From positions 1-43,095 of the forward strand of contig WRPE01000025.1 of the NCBI GenBank assembly GCA_009773315.1: a stretch of 43,095 nt of DNA. The letters are read 5' to 3'. Source of the stretch: Syntrophaceae bacterium (GTDB lineage Bacteria > Desulfobacterota > Syntrophia > Syntrophales > Smithellaceae). The notes beneath the pieces are model-generated. The model was not told where the DNA came from. It was given only the letters and a program-made list of their open reading frames with translations, and did no database searches. Of the stretch, positions 24,341 to 33,989 are shown one piece after another (within the stretch, counting starts at the first letter, position 1; the number at the start of each line of letters is the position of its first letter). A program made the position numbers and the translations under genes.

Positions 24341-25760
24341 TAATTATGTTCATATCTTAATCGGACTGCTGGTATCCCTGTTTTGCGGAATTATTCCGTC
24401 AGAGACGTTTGCGGCTCAAACATTTACACCACCGGAAAAAATAAAATATCCCGGTCTGGAATTTCGCTCACAACAGGCCGAGCGAATTTTGCTGGATAAC
24501 GGCATGGTATTGTTTTATCTTCGGGATCCCGAATTGCCTCTGGTAACCATATCTGCGCTGGTGCGAACCGGATCGTTGCATGATCCCCATGGCAAAGAAG
24601 GTATAGCAGAACTGACTGCTTCCGTGATGAGAACAGGCGGCACAACTAAATTGGGCAGCGCCGAAATTGATCAGCGCCTGGATTTTCTGGCTGTGTCACC
24701 CTCCATTTCCATGTCGCTCGATTCCGCCTCTGTTAATTTTTCTTTTTTAAAGGGTGATCTGGACGCCTGCCTTGACCTCCTTTCGCAGATACTCATACAA
24801 CCGGCTTTTGAAAAAGAGAAACTGCAATTGGCGCTTTCGTTGAAAAATGAAGAACTGCGCCGGATAGAGGATAATCCTCAGAAACTGGCCTTTCGCGAAT
24901 TCAACCGTTTGCTTTATCCTGACGATCCGCGCGGGCGTTACGTTACGACAAAATCTCTCAAGCAAATCACCCGCAATGACTTGATCTCTTTTCATCGGGA
25001 ATATTTTTTTCCGGCCAATATAATGTTGGCTGTTTCCGGCGATATTTCCAAGGAAGAAGCCGTGAACAAAATCCGGCAATATCTTGGCCACTGGACTGAT
25101 TCCCGACGTGCCCTCGATGCCGCACCTCCGCCGAAAGAAGCTGGCCGTGGTGTTTTCTTTATCCGGAAGCAACTTTCGCAATCAACCGTGGTCAGCGGAG
25201 AATTAACGCTCAGCAAGAATAATCCGGATTTTTACGCTTTTTCGGTTCTTGATTTTATTATCGGCAGCGGCGGTTTTTCTTCACGAATATTCAGCGCCGT
25301 GCGCAATAATGAAGGTCTGGCATACAGTGCCGGCAGTTTTTACCGGGCACGGTCCAATTATGGTGTTTTCGGAACGTATGCTTTTACAAAAACGGCATCG
25401 ACCTTTCAGGCGCTTCATTTGATGAACGCCATCTTGCATGATGTTGCGGCCGGTTCAATATCTCAGACCGAAATGGACTGGGCAAAAAGATCCATGATCA
25501 ATGGTTTTATTTTTTCGTTTGAGCAACCCGGCCAGATCGCCGTTCAGCAAATGACTATAGCATTTGATAAATTGCCTGCTGATTATCTGAGCAGCTATCA
25601 AAAAAAAATTGAAGCTGTGACACGCGCTGATTTAAAACGTGTAGCCATAAAGTACCTGAATGAGAAAAGACGGCTGACGCTTATTTTAGGTGATACGGAT
25701 CATTTCGGCAAATGGCCTGCTAAATTGGAACAACCTGTTTTTATCTCACCGCTGGAATGA
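24330..25760 (+). CDS. M16 family peptidase-like protein (inactive subunit), exported
   Basis: The 476-residue protein has a signal peptide (to about residue 28, T-F-A-A) and the two-domain M16 fold. At the position of HxxEH it reads G-I-A-E-L-T-A-S-V-M, so both zinc histidines are missing and it should not be catalytic. The C-terminal domain keeps G-G-F-S-S-R-I-F-S-A-V-R and the G-L-A-Y-S-A-G-S-F motif, which in M16 partners contacts substrate. It overlaps the active M16 gene by 11 bases, so the two are translated together. The likely job is substrate binding and shaping the chamber. Confidence 0.92.
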   Translation: MKNNNYVHILIGLLVSLFCGIIPSETFAAQTFTPPEKIKYPGLEFRSQQAERILLDNGMVLFYLRDPELPLVTISALVRTGSLHDPHGKEGIAELTASVMRTGGTTKLGSAEIDQRLDFLAVSPSISMSLDSASVNFSFLKGDLDACLDLLSQILIQPAFEKEKLQLALSLKNEELRRIEDNPQKLAFREFNRLLYPDDPRGRYVTTKSLKQITRNDLISFHREYFFPANIMLAVSGDISKEEAVNKIRQYLGHWTDSRRALDAAPPPKEAGRGVFFIRKQLSQSTVVSGELTLSKNNPDFYAFSVLDFIIGSGGFSSRIFSAVRNNEGLAYSAGSFYRARSNYGVFGTYAFTKTASTFQALHLMNAILHDVAAGSISQTEMDWAKRSMINGFIFSFEQPGQIAVQQMTIAFDKLPADYLSSYQKKIEAVTRADLKRVAIKYLNEKRRLTLILGDTDHFGKWPAKLEQPVFISPLE

Positions 25761-25774
25761 ATTGAGGATCAACG

Positions 25775-27016
25775 ATGATTGACGAAAAAACCTTTGAAAG
25801 AATCTCCCGCAGAATAGACACCTATCGAGACGATATGATTGAACTGCAAAAAGCGTTGACGACTGTGCCCGCTATCGGTCCGGTCAACGGCGGCGACGGA
25901 GAAATGCTGAAAGCACAGTTGCTGAAAAAACGTCTTATCGAAATGGGTTTTGTATCTTTTCGTCATTATGATGCGCCGGATGACAGCGTATCCGCCGGGT
26001 TGCGTCCCAATTTTCTAACATCCATGGAAGGAATAAATAAATCGCGTTTCGTCTGGATCATCACGCATCTGGATATAGTTCCACCGGGCGAACTCAACCT
26101 CTGGAGCGCTGATCCATACACAGCTTATGTTAAAGACAACCATATCTATGGCCGCGGAACGGAAGACAATCAGCAGGACATGGTGGCCTCTATTTTTGCC
26201 GCCAAGGCTTTTATTGATGAGGGAATTCTCCCGTCATCATCCATCGGTCTTTTCTTTGTGGCGGACGAGGAAACATCCGGTGGTAAAGGATTATATCACG
26301 TGCTGGACTTACCGGAAAAGATTTTCAGCAAAGATGATTTATTCGTGGTTCCCGATTCGGGGAATCCCGAGGGATCGCTGATCGAAATTGCGGAAAAAAG
26401 CATCCTCTGGCTAGGCTTCAAAACCACAGGCAAGCAATGCCACGGCAGCAACCCTCAACTGGGCAATAACGCGTTATCAGCCGCTGCATATCTTGTGACC
26501 AGATTAACGAAGCTACGCAAGATATTCGATGCCATTGATCCTCTTTTTGATCCTGCCGTCAGTACGTTTGAACCGACAAAGAAAGAGGCCAATGTGGGCA
26601 ACATCAACACCATTCCCGGCGAAGATGTCTTCTACATGGATTGTCGTGTGCTGCCGCAATACAATCTCCAAGACGTCCTGGAGGAGATCATAAAGATCAC
26701 AAGAAATGTGGAAAAGAAATTTTCAGTAAGAATTGATATTTCCAAGGAGCAATATGTTCAATCCACGCTCCCCACATCAGCTGATGCTCCTGTTGTTTGC
26801 GCCCTTCAGGAAGCGATCAAAATAATTTATCATCTGGAAGCTTTTGCCGGCGGGGTCGGCGCTGGAACGGTAGCCGCCTACCTGCGCAAAAAGAACTATC
26901 CGGCAGCCGTCTGGTCCAAAACCAATATGAATGCTCATCAGCCTGATGAGAACTGTCCAATTGACAATATGTTAGGCAACGCAAAGGTCTTTGCCCACCT
27001 GTTTTTGCAGGCGTAA
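25775..27016 (+). CDS. M20 family metallohydrolase (ArgE/DapE-like)
   Basis: A 413-residue di-zinc hydrolase. Metal ligands can be read in I-T-H-L-D-I-V-P, G-R-G-T-E-D-N-Q, A-D-E-E-T-S-G-G (catalytic Glu and ligand Glu), V-P-D-S-G and the C-terminal M-N-A-H-Q-P-D-E. The lid domain lies between about 200 and 320. The family removes acyl groups or cleaves small peptides (ArgE, DapE, PepT, carboxypeptidase G2); the exact substrate is not clear. No signal peptide is seen, so it is cytoplasmic. It lies 14 bases after the M16 pair, which suggests a peptide breakdown chain from periplasm to cytoplasm. Confidence 0.9.
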   Translation: MIDEKTFERISRRIDTYRDDMIELQKALTTVPAIGPVNGGDGEMLKAQLLKKRLIEMGFVSFRHYDAPDDSVSAGLRPNFLTSMEGINKSRFVWIITHLDIVPPGELNLWSADPYTAYVKDNHIYGRGTEDNQQDMVASIFAAKAFIDEGILPSSSIGLFFVADEETSGGKGLYHVLDLPEKIFSKDDLFVVPDSGNPEGSLIEIAEKSILWLGFKTTGKQCHGSNPQLGNNALSAAAYLVTRLTKLRKIFDAIDPLFDPAVSTFEPTKKEANVGNINTIPGEDVFYMDCRVLPQYNLQDVLEEIIKITRNVEKKFSVRIDISKEQYVQSTLPTSADAPVVCALQEAIKIIYHLEAFAGGVGAGTVAAYLRKKNYPAAVWSKTNMNAHQPDENCPIDNMLGNAKVFAHLFLQA

Positions 27017-27068
27017 ATTGTATTGCATTCAACGCCTCATAATGATAGAAAACGCCCTCGTATAGAAG

Positions 27069-28142
27069 GTGCCATATGGCATTGCTCATGAAAATGATCT
27101 GCAATATCGTTTGGTTAAGATTAACATTTTAGAGGCTGATAATTTTTTGATCAAAGCAACTAAAAACATCCAGGTTGAGAAATTAACCTTCGCCGATCAT
27201 AATTTATTACAGAATCTCTGCGGCGAACATGACAAGCACTTAAGACTTCTCGAAAAACTTGAACAGATCAAGGTTAAACCTTGGGGCAATCATCTTTCCA
27301 TCACAGGTGATGAAGTCGCCGTCCTGAAGATCACACGCCTGCTTAAACAGCTCTATACGCTCATGGAAAAAGGGTGGCATATTCATTTTTCCGACATTGA
27401 CTATGCCCATCGAATTCTCACCGAAGATATCCACTTTGAGCTAGCCCGCGTCTTTCTGGACACGGTTTTTATCTCCTCCAAAAAGCGCATCATCACGCCC
27501 AAAAGCATTGCCCAGCGTCACTACATCGATTCCATGAGAAATGCCGATATGGTTCTGGCCATCGGCCCCGCAGGCACCGGCAAAACCTATCTGGCCATGG
27601 CCATGGCCGTGTCACATTTACTGGAAAAGAAAGTGCAGCGGATTATTCTAACCAGGCCCGCTGTGGAAGCGGGTGAACGCCTGGGCTTTCTGCCGGGCGA
27701 TCTGGCTGAAAAAGTGAATCCATACTTGCGCCCTTTATATGATGCGCTCTATGACATGGTAGATATGGAAAAAGCAACTGCGCTGATTAACAAAGGGCTC
27801 ATTGAAGTTGCACCGCTGGCATTCATGCGCGGCAGGACGCTTAATGATTCATTCATTATTCTGGATGAAGCACAGAACACCACATCTGAACAAATGAAAA
27901 TGTTTTTAACCCGTCTGGGTTTCAATTCAAAAGCGGTTGTGACGGGTGATATCACGCAGATTGATCTGCCGACGAAAAAATCATCGGGTTTGATCGAAGC
28001 CCAGAATATTCTGAAAAAAGTAGATGCCATCCACATTGTTCATTTCTCGCAGGTCGATGTAGTCCGGCATCCCCTGGTTGCCGATGTCATTGCCGCCTAC
28101 GCGTCCTGGGACAATGAAAATGAATCGGGTAAACATAAATAA
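27069..28142 (+). CDS. phoH: PhoH-like ATPase
   Basis: A 357-residue P-loop protein with an N-terminal KH-like part and a C-terminal PhoH domain. Walker A is G-P-A-G-T-G-K-T, followed by [27 protein letters not shown] (Walker B) and G-D-I-T-Q-I-D-L-P. PhoH proteins are linked to RNA metabolism and ribosome maturation and are regularly encoded next to ybeY, as here. The GTG start is uncertain: AGAAGG overlaps it instead of preceding it, and homologous sequence begins near K-I-N-I-L-E. A shorter TTG start is possible. pgpH follows after 5 bases. Confidence 0.93.
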   Translation: MPYGIAHENDLQYRLVKINILEADNFLIKATKNIQVEKLTFADHNLLQNLCGEHDKHLRLLEKLEQIKVKPWGNHLSITGDEVAVLKITRLLKQLYTLMEKGWHIHFSDIDYAHRILTEDIHFELARVFLDTVFISSKKRIITPKSIAQRHYIDSMRNADMVLAIGPAGTGKTYLAMAMAVSHLLEKKVQRIILTRPAVEAGERLGFLPGDLAEKVNPYLRPLYDALYDMVDMEKATALINKGLIEVAPLAFMRGRTLNDSFIILDEAQNTTSEQMKMFLTRLGFNSKAVVTGDITQIDLPTKKSSGLIEAQNILKKVDAIHIVHFSQVDVVRHPLVADVIAAYASWDNENESGKHK

Positions 28143-28147
28143 GACCT

Positions 28148-30454
28148 ATGAATTTCCTAGATTCCACATCAGAAAAAATATTTTCAACCTTTCGTAAATT
28201 GAAAGAAAAGTATAAAATTTCTTTCAAATTTTTGAACAATATCATTTTTCAGCGCTGGGCGATTGCCATAATTTTAAGCATCGGATTATCCATCATCCTT
28301 GCACCCAAGCTCTTCAATTCAAATCCGGAATATCGCCATGGTATGATCGCTCAGGATAACATTAAGGCGGATCGGGATTTTCTGGTTGAAGATGTCAACT
28401 CCACACGGCAAAAAAGACATGAAGCTGCGGTAAATGTGCGGCCAATCTATGATTATGACGCTGAGATGGCTACTACCCTTAAAACAAAAATAAAAAATTC
28501 TTTGACTTCCGGACAGCAAGAATTAAAACTCAATAAAACCTTTCTGGACAAATCCTTAGGCATTTCTTTGACACAGAATGAATTATCTTTTCTGATAGTA
28601 AATAAGTTTTCCGATGATCTAGCACAAAAACTGTCCAGAACTGTTTCCTCCTTCTACGATAATACATTAATCGCTTCGAGCACTTTTCAAAATAACGAAC
28701 GGGAAAAAGGGATTACCATCGTTAATGCGGTTACGCGGGTAGAGGAAAATCTAAAGGATGTCTCGTCCGTTTTAAATATCAAAGAGATTGACCCAATATT
28801 GTCTAAAAAAGTAAACACCGTCTTTAAAAGCGATCAGCCCGATGCCCGGCGGTTTTCTTTTTCGCTTCTGAAAAAAATTATTAAACCCAACCTCACCTTC
28901 AATAAAGAGGCAACAGACAAGAAAATATTGTCCGCTGCAGATGAAGTCAAACCGGTCTACTTCCAGGTACAAAAAAATGAGATGATCGTCCGCGAAGGAG
29001 AAAAAATCGGTTATCTGGAACTGGCCAAACTGGATGCGTTTTATAAAACAGCCGTGGATAATAGAATATCCCGTCTGACGGTTATTTTGGGGATATTCTG
29101 CACCGCTCTGTTTCTCACATTGCTTCTGTACTTCTGGCGCACCCGAAACTGGCTTCAAACCACAGCCCGTTCCAATGTGGACTTTCTCGTTTTTGCCATT
29201 GTCGCCGTTCTGCAGATATTTTTTGTCAAAGCGGGAATCTTTATCTCTGTTGCCGTCAACAGAGCTTTCCCTTCTATTCCGGTTGATGCCTGCTATTTCG
29301 CGATACCCTTTGCCTGCGGCGCCATGATCATTGCCGTACTGGTGAATCGTAACGTGGCTTTAATTATCAGTGTCCTGACATCATTTCTCATCAGTCTGCT
29401 TTTCGATGAAAAAATTATTTTTCCGCTTTTCTCATTTTTAGGATCTGTTGCCGCTTCCTATCACATCGTCAACAGCCGACAGCGTTCCACATTTTTAAAG
29501 GTTGGCATTTTTCTCGGCATTATCAATATGGCCGCTATTGTTTGTCTGAATCTTTTAACAGGCCATTTGCTTAATGACTTAATCATGCGTCTGGCCATGG
29601 GTTTTCTCGGCGGCATCGTCACCGGAATTCTGGTCGCGGGCATCACACCTATTTTTGAAAGTCTTTTCGGTTTTATCACGTATATTAAGTTGCTGGAACT
29701 GGCCAATCTGAATCAACCGCTTTTCCAGAGAATGATTATCGAAGCGCCCGGCACATATCACCACAGCATTATCGTCGCCTCGCTGGTGGAGGCCGCGGCG
29801 GAAGCCATCGGCGCGGACTCACTCCTGGCCAAGGTCAGTGCCTATTATCATGACATCGGCAAACTGGCCAAACCCCATTACTATATTGAAAATCAACCCG
29901 GCTATAATAATCGTCACGACAAACTCTCGCCGAAGATGAGTTCGCTGATTATCATCTCGCATGTCAAAGAAGGTTGCGAACTGGCTTCGCAGGTCAAACT
30001 CGGTCAGCCGATCATCAACATTATCCGTGAACATCACGGCACCAGTCTCGTCAGTTATTTTTATGATAAAGCGAAGAAAGATAAGGACGAATCGATTCGT
30101 TCTCTGACGGAAAGTGCTTTTCGTTATCCCGGCCCTAAACCCCAAACCAAAGAAGCCGGACTGGTCATGCTGGGAGATGTTATTGAAGCCTCCTCACGCA
30201 CACTTTCCAATCCGACGCCGGCCAGAATACGCTCGCTGGTGCGTGAGCGCATTGAGCGGATATACACAGACGGTCAACTGGATGATTGTGAGTTAACGCT
30301 GAAAAATCTAAACACCATTGCGGAAACATTTACTCGGATTTTAACGGGCATCTTCCATCATCGTGTTGATTATCCGGGAACATCTCCGAAAGAGACAAAC
30401 GGTAAAAAAGAGTCTAATGAAAATTCAAATCGGAAATCAGCAGAAACGAATTAA
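28148..30454 (+). CDS. pgpH: 7TM-HD domain phosphohydrolase (PgpH family)
   Basis: The 768-residue inner-membrane protein has a first helix (about 36-55), a large external 7TMR-HDED domain to about 310, several membrane helices to about 500, and a cytoplasmic HD domain. The HD motif is Y-Y-H-D-I-G-K-L, with upstream T-Y-H-H-S and downstream R-E-H-H-G-T. In Listeria PgpH hydrolyses the second messenger c-di-AMP. Whether this organism makes c-di-AMP is not shown by the window. The order phoH-pgpH-ybeY is widely conserved, and the ybeY start lies inside the last 38 bases of this gene. Confidence 0.94.
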   Translation: MNFLDSTSEKIFSTFRKLKEKYKISFKFLNNIIFQRWAIAIILSIGLSIILAPKLFNSNPEYRHGMIAQDNIKADRDFLVEDVNSTRQKRHEAAVNVRPIYDYDAEMATTLKTKIKNSLTSGQQELKLNKTFLDKSLGISLTQNELSFLIVNKFSDDLAQKLSRTVSSFYDNTLIASSTFQNNEREKGITIVNAVTRVEENLKDVSSVLNIKEIDPILSKKVNTVFKSDQPDARRFSFSLLKKIIKPNLTFNKEATDKKILSAADEVKPVYFQVQKNEMIVREGEKIGYLELAKLDAFYKTAVDNRISRLTVILGIFCTALFLTLLLYFWRTRNWLQTTARSNVDFLVFAIVAVLQIFFVKAGIFISVAVNRAFPSIPVDACYFAIPFACGAMIIAVLVNRNVALIISVLTSFLISLLFDEKIIFPLFSFLGSVAASYHIVNSRQRSTFLKVGIFLGIINMAAIVCLNLLTGHLLNDLIMRLAMGFLGGIVTGILVAGITPIFESLFGFITYIKLLELANLNQPLFQRMIIEAPGTYHHSIIVASLVEAAAEAIGADSLLAKVSAYYHDIGKLAKPHYYIENQPGYNNRHDKLSPKMSSLIIISHVKEGCELASQVKLGQPIINIIREHHGTSLVSYFYDKAKKDKDESIRSLTESAFRYPGPKPQTKEAGLVMLGDVIEASSRTLSNPTPARIRSLVRERIERIYTDGQLDDCELTLKNLNTIAETFTRILTGIFHHRVDYPGTSPKETNGKKESNENSNRKSAETN

Positions 30455-30863
30455 AATCGACAAGCGCAAGATCCGCGCTAAAGTAACCAAGCTTCTGGGA
30501 TTGCTGGATTGTGGGAATAAGGAAATCAGCATCACATTTGTCGATGACGAAACCATTCAGGGCATCAATCAACAATATCTGTCCAAAGATCGGCCTACCA
30601 ATGTCATTTCTTTTCCCCTTCAAGAAGGCGAATTCGGCGATATGAATCCCGAAATACTGGGTGACATCGTCATATCTGTTGACACGGCGCGCCGAGATGC
30701 GGAAAAGGGCCATTTCAACTTCGATGAGGAAATTCTTTTTTTAATCATCCATGGCCTGTTACATTTATTGGGCTATAATCATGAAAACACGTCAAAAGGA
30801 AATACCCTGAGAATGGCGCAAAAAGAAAAAGAACTTTTTCGGTTGCTTACGCAATCCGATTAA
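30417..30863 (+). CDS. ybeY: endoribonuclease YbeY (rRNA maturation factor)
   Basis: A 148-residue zinc-dependent endoribonuclease involved in 16S rRNA 3'-end maturation and ribosome quality control. The signature zinc motif H-G-L-L-H-L-L-G-Y-N-H is complete. D-R-P-T-N-V-I-S-F-P and L-G-D-I-V-I-S lie upstream as usual. The ATG at 30417 is preferred to an earlier in-frame codon at 30363 because the protein family begins here. It overlaps the 3' end of pgpH, implying coupled translation. A weak CAGGG/CCCTG hairpin follows at 30866-30885. Confidence 0.95.
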   Translation: MKIQIGNQQKRIKIDKRKIRAKVTKLLGLLDCGNKEISITFVDDETIQGINQQYLSKDRPTNVISFPLQEGEFGDMNPEILGDIVISVDTARRDAEKGHFNFDEEILFLIIHGLLHLLGYNHENTSKGNTLRMAQKEKELFRLLTQSD

Positions 30864-30944
30864 ATCAGGGGGATTGGAAGCCCTGCTTATTTATCTTCAA
30901 CGGCAAAAACCTGTCCCCGTGTAAGAGAGTCATCATCGGATAGA

Positions 30945-32675
30945 CTATTCTACAGATTTTGCCAAAGAAAAATCCTTTTCCTGTTTCTCCCCGCTGTTAT
31001 TTCCCGTCTCATCGTACGGAATCTTCAATGTCCGGTCGGCTTGAATGTCATTCGTTTTTAAATTATTAATTTGCTTGAGTTTGACGACAGGAACATTGAA
31101 ACGTTTGGCAATGCTAAACAGAGAATCGCCTTTTTTTACTTTGTAAGTTTGAATTGAACCAGCCGTTTTATGAGTTGTAATATTTTTACTACCGGAAGGT
31201 TTTTGCTTCATGTATGCCGTTTCCACATGATTAACCGGAATTCGGATGATTTGACCCTTCGTTAATTTTGTTTTCTGATTAATGCGATTGGAGTCAAAAA
31301 TTGTCTGAGTGGACACTCGATATCTTTTAGCTATTGACACCGCTGTTTCACCGGGCCGAACACGATGTTTGAGATATGTGGAGCGGCTGAAACTGAAACT
31401 TGGTCTTTCCGTTTCCGGAATATCGTTATAAACCAGATTGAATTTCTGGAGAGAATCTTTAGGAATATTCAATGAGTATTCCCGATTAGGGGTTATTTTG
31501 TATCTGAGTTCGGCGTTGAGTACATTAATGAAGTCTTCGGACACTTCCATTCTAGAAGAGATATCCGACAGTTTCATCACCTTATTGACCTTGACGGTTT
31601 CATAATTGAGTAAAGAGTCCAACGATGTCTGAAGATTAAAACCATACTTACCGGGATTTTTAACAATATGCAATGTCGCAAGAAAACGGGGAACATAACG
31701 GGCTGTCTCATTAGGTAATTTAGAGTAGAGATCCCAGAAACGATCGAAATAATTAATGTGTTGTCTGGATATGACACGAAGCACCCTGCCCTCACCGCAA
31801 TTATAAGCCGCAAGCACAGTAAGCCAGTCGCCAAACATGGAATGCAATTCTTTTAAATAAGCGATGGCCGCATGAGTGGATTTTAAAACGTCCATGCGCT
31901 CGTCTACCCACTCATCGCGGGTCAATCCGAATTTATAACCTGTTGACGGAATAAACTGCCACAAGCCCAAAGCTCGCGCGCGCGACAAAGCGCTTACCTT
32001 GAAACCGCTTTCCACCAGAGGCAACCAGAAGAGTTCTTCAGGCATCCCTGCTTTTTTTAATTCACCAACAATGATTTCCTTGTACAGTCCGGATCGATAA
32101 TATGAGGATGTAAAGAATTCTTTCTCCGGTCCCTGAAATGATCGTATTTCCTTTTCTACATCCGCGTTCATCAAAAGAGGAATCTCACTGGCCTTGCCAT
32201 TGGTCTTTGTTTGTTTTGAAGAATAAAGAGCCAGGATGCGCCGGGAAATTAAAAGACGCAAATCATCCTTCTGTCTGGCAATTTCCACATTACCGTTCGT
32301 ATCTAGAACCAACGCATAGGCTTTATCCAACGCATCTAAGGTATTTTCGATATCACCATTTTTCCAGGATTTATCGGCTATTTCCAGCAATTCAACGGCC
32401 TTTTCCATCAGATCCTGCTCTTCTTCAACTTTTGCTTTAGCAGCCTTATCCGCTGAATTTTGGCTTGACGCATTGGTAAGAATATTCTTGGTGGAATCGA
32501 CTGTCACTTGCGGCACGACATGTTTCTGTTCTTTATCTTCTATCTTTTTCTTCAATAGAGCATCATTGCGATGGATATTTTCGGCGTTTACCTGATGGCC
32601 GGCAAACAACAAGATGGTAACACTTAAACAAAAGATAACACAAATTGATGAAACATATTTTATGCATTCCAACAT
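30945..32675 (-). CDS. mltD: MltD-type lytic transglycosylase with two LysM domains
   Basis: A 576-residue exported protein. It has a signal peptide (about 1-31), a low-complexity charged stretch, and a helical pre-domain. The SLT lysozyme-like domain follows, with the catalytic Glu in L-P-L-V-E-S-G-F and L-G-L-W-Q-F-I-P-S-T-G, plus A-A-Y-N-C-G-E-G. Two LysM peptidoglycan-binding repeats (H-R-V-R-P-G-E-T and Y-K-V-K-K-G-D-S-L-F-S-I-A) come next, then a Lys/Glu-rich tail. It cleaves peptidoglycan to anhydro products during wall remodelling. No cysteine lipobox is evident at the end of the signal segment. CAGGAGA precedes the ATG. It is convergent with ybeY and downstream of prfB. Confidence 0.94.
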   Translation of the reverse strand: MLECIKYVSSICVIFCLSVTILLFAGHQVNAENIHRNDALLKKKIEDKEQKHVVPQVTVDSTKNILTNASSQNSADKAAKAKVEEEQDLMEKAVELLEIADKSWKNGDIENTLDALDKAYALVLDTNGNVEIARQKDDLRLLISRRILALYSSKQTKTNGKASEIPLLMNADVEKEIRSFQGPEKEFFTSSYYRSGLYKEIIVGELKKAGMPEELFWLPLVESGFKVSALSRARALGLWQFIPSTGYKFGLTRDEWVDERMDVLKSTHAAIAYLKELHSMFGDWLTVLAAYNCGEGRVLRVISRQHINYFDRFWDLYSKLPNETARYVPRFLATLHIVKNPGKYGFNLQTSLDSLLNYETVKVNKVMKLSDISSRMEVSEDFINVLNAELRYKITPNREYSLNIPKDSLQKFNLVYNDIPETERPSFSFSRSTYLKHRVRPGETAVSIAKRYRVSTQTIFDSNRINQKTKLTKGQIIRIPVNHVETAYMKQKPSGSKNITTHKTAGSIQTYKVKKGDSLFSIAKRFNVPVVKLKQINNLKTNDIQADRTLKIPYDETGNNSGEKQEKDFSLAKSVE

Positions 32676-32860
32676 GGATAGGGTCTCCTGAATTCTTTTT
32701 CGGTTGCAAAAATCAAAAGTACATCGTGCTTCTGATCACTGATCGGTTCACTTTTTATCCTGGCGCAAATGACATCATGGTTAACTTTGCGGAGCTTTAT
32801 AGCACATTTTATTTATATACCAAAACAATTTGACAATCTTGCATATTATTAGATGTTTAC

Positions 32861-33989
32861 CTAACTGACTCTGGACGCATTTGGCGCCCGATTTCCAACA
32901 ACCATCAAATAGGCCTGGATAAAATCATCAAGATCGCCATCCAGCACTTTTTGAGCGTTGCCGATTTCCAGATTCGTCCGATGATCTTTCACCATTTTGT
33001 ATGGGTGCAAAACATAGGAACGAATCTGGCTGCCCCAGGCAATATCTTTTTTAAGTTTATTTTCTTCGTCGAGCTTTTCTTTTTTTTGTTGGAGTTCTCT
33101 TTCATAGAGCCGGGACTTCAGATACTTCATCGCCATCGCTTTATTTTTATGTTGCGATCTTTCATTCTGGCACTGCACGACAATATTTGTCGGCAAATGG
33201 GTGATTCGCACGGCAGAGTCCGTTTTATTAACATGCTGGCCGCCCTTGCCACCCGATCGGAATGTGTCGATTCTTAAATCGTCCTCATTGATATCTATGA
33301 TGATCTCATCATCGACTTCGGGATAAACAAAGACAGAAGCAAAGGAGGTATGGCGTCGGGCTCCCGCATCAAATGGAGAAATACGGACAAGACGGTGAAT
33401 CCCGATTTCGGCTTTGGCATAACCATAGGCATATTCACCTTCCACGGTAAAAGATACGCTTTTGACGCCTGCTTCATCTCCCGGCAGATAATCAATAATA
33501 TTTGTTTTAAAATTTCTCTTTTCAGCCCAACGCAGATACATACGCATCAACATCTCCGCCCAGTCCTGCGCTTCCGTCCCTCCAGCGCCGGCATGAATGG
33601 ACATAATTGCATTCATCGGATCCTGCTCGCTGGAGAGCATCATTTTGAGTTCTTCCAGTTTAACGTCGGAAGACAACTGATCCAGTTCAGAAGCGAGATC
33701 ATTGATGACCTGTTCGTCTTTTTCCTCAGAGGCAATTGACCATAGGGTTTCAGTATCTTTAATCTGGCTTTGAAATCTTTTCCACTGATCGAGCGAATCG
33801 GATAATTTTGTTTTCCTCTGCAGGATGGCGCGGGCTTTTTCCTGATCATCCCAGAAATCATTTTTAGTGGATAAAATTTCAAGATCTTTGATTTTTAATT
33901 CCAGCTCGCTGACGTCAAAGACATTCTCCGATATATTGAATTCTTTTTTTCAGATCACTAATTGCTTCCTGTATGTTTTCGACGGACAT
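32861..33989 (-). CDS. prfB: peptide chain release factor 2, +1 programmed frameshift
   Basis: RF2 ends translation at UAA and UGA. The first 24 codons run from ATG 33989 (AGGGAGG upstream) to C-T-T, then an in-frame TGA (33917-33915). Shifting +1 on CTT-TGA-C continues G-A-C (Asp) and gives about 351 more residues to the stop, about 375 in total. A GGAG lies just before the slippery codon, as in other prfB genes. The catalytic GGQ is in R-S-G-G-K-G-G-Q-H-V-N-K and the codon-recognition region precedes it. The start lies inside the last 32 bases of lnt. A naive caller would start at an internal TTG near 33676 and miss the N-terminal third. Confidence 0.95.

Noticed and set aside
33640-33882. 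A separate 80-residue minus-strand gene upstream of the RF2 catalytic part
   Set aside because: The real coding frame here is the RF2 N-terminal part reached by the programmed frameshift, and this frame is a shadow of it.
33915-33917. The in-frame TGA in prfB as an inactivating mutation
   Set aside because: The CTT-TGA-C context with an upstream GGAG is the known autoregulatory frameshift of RF2, and both flanking parts are well conserved.
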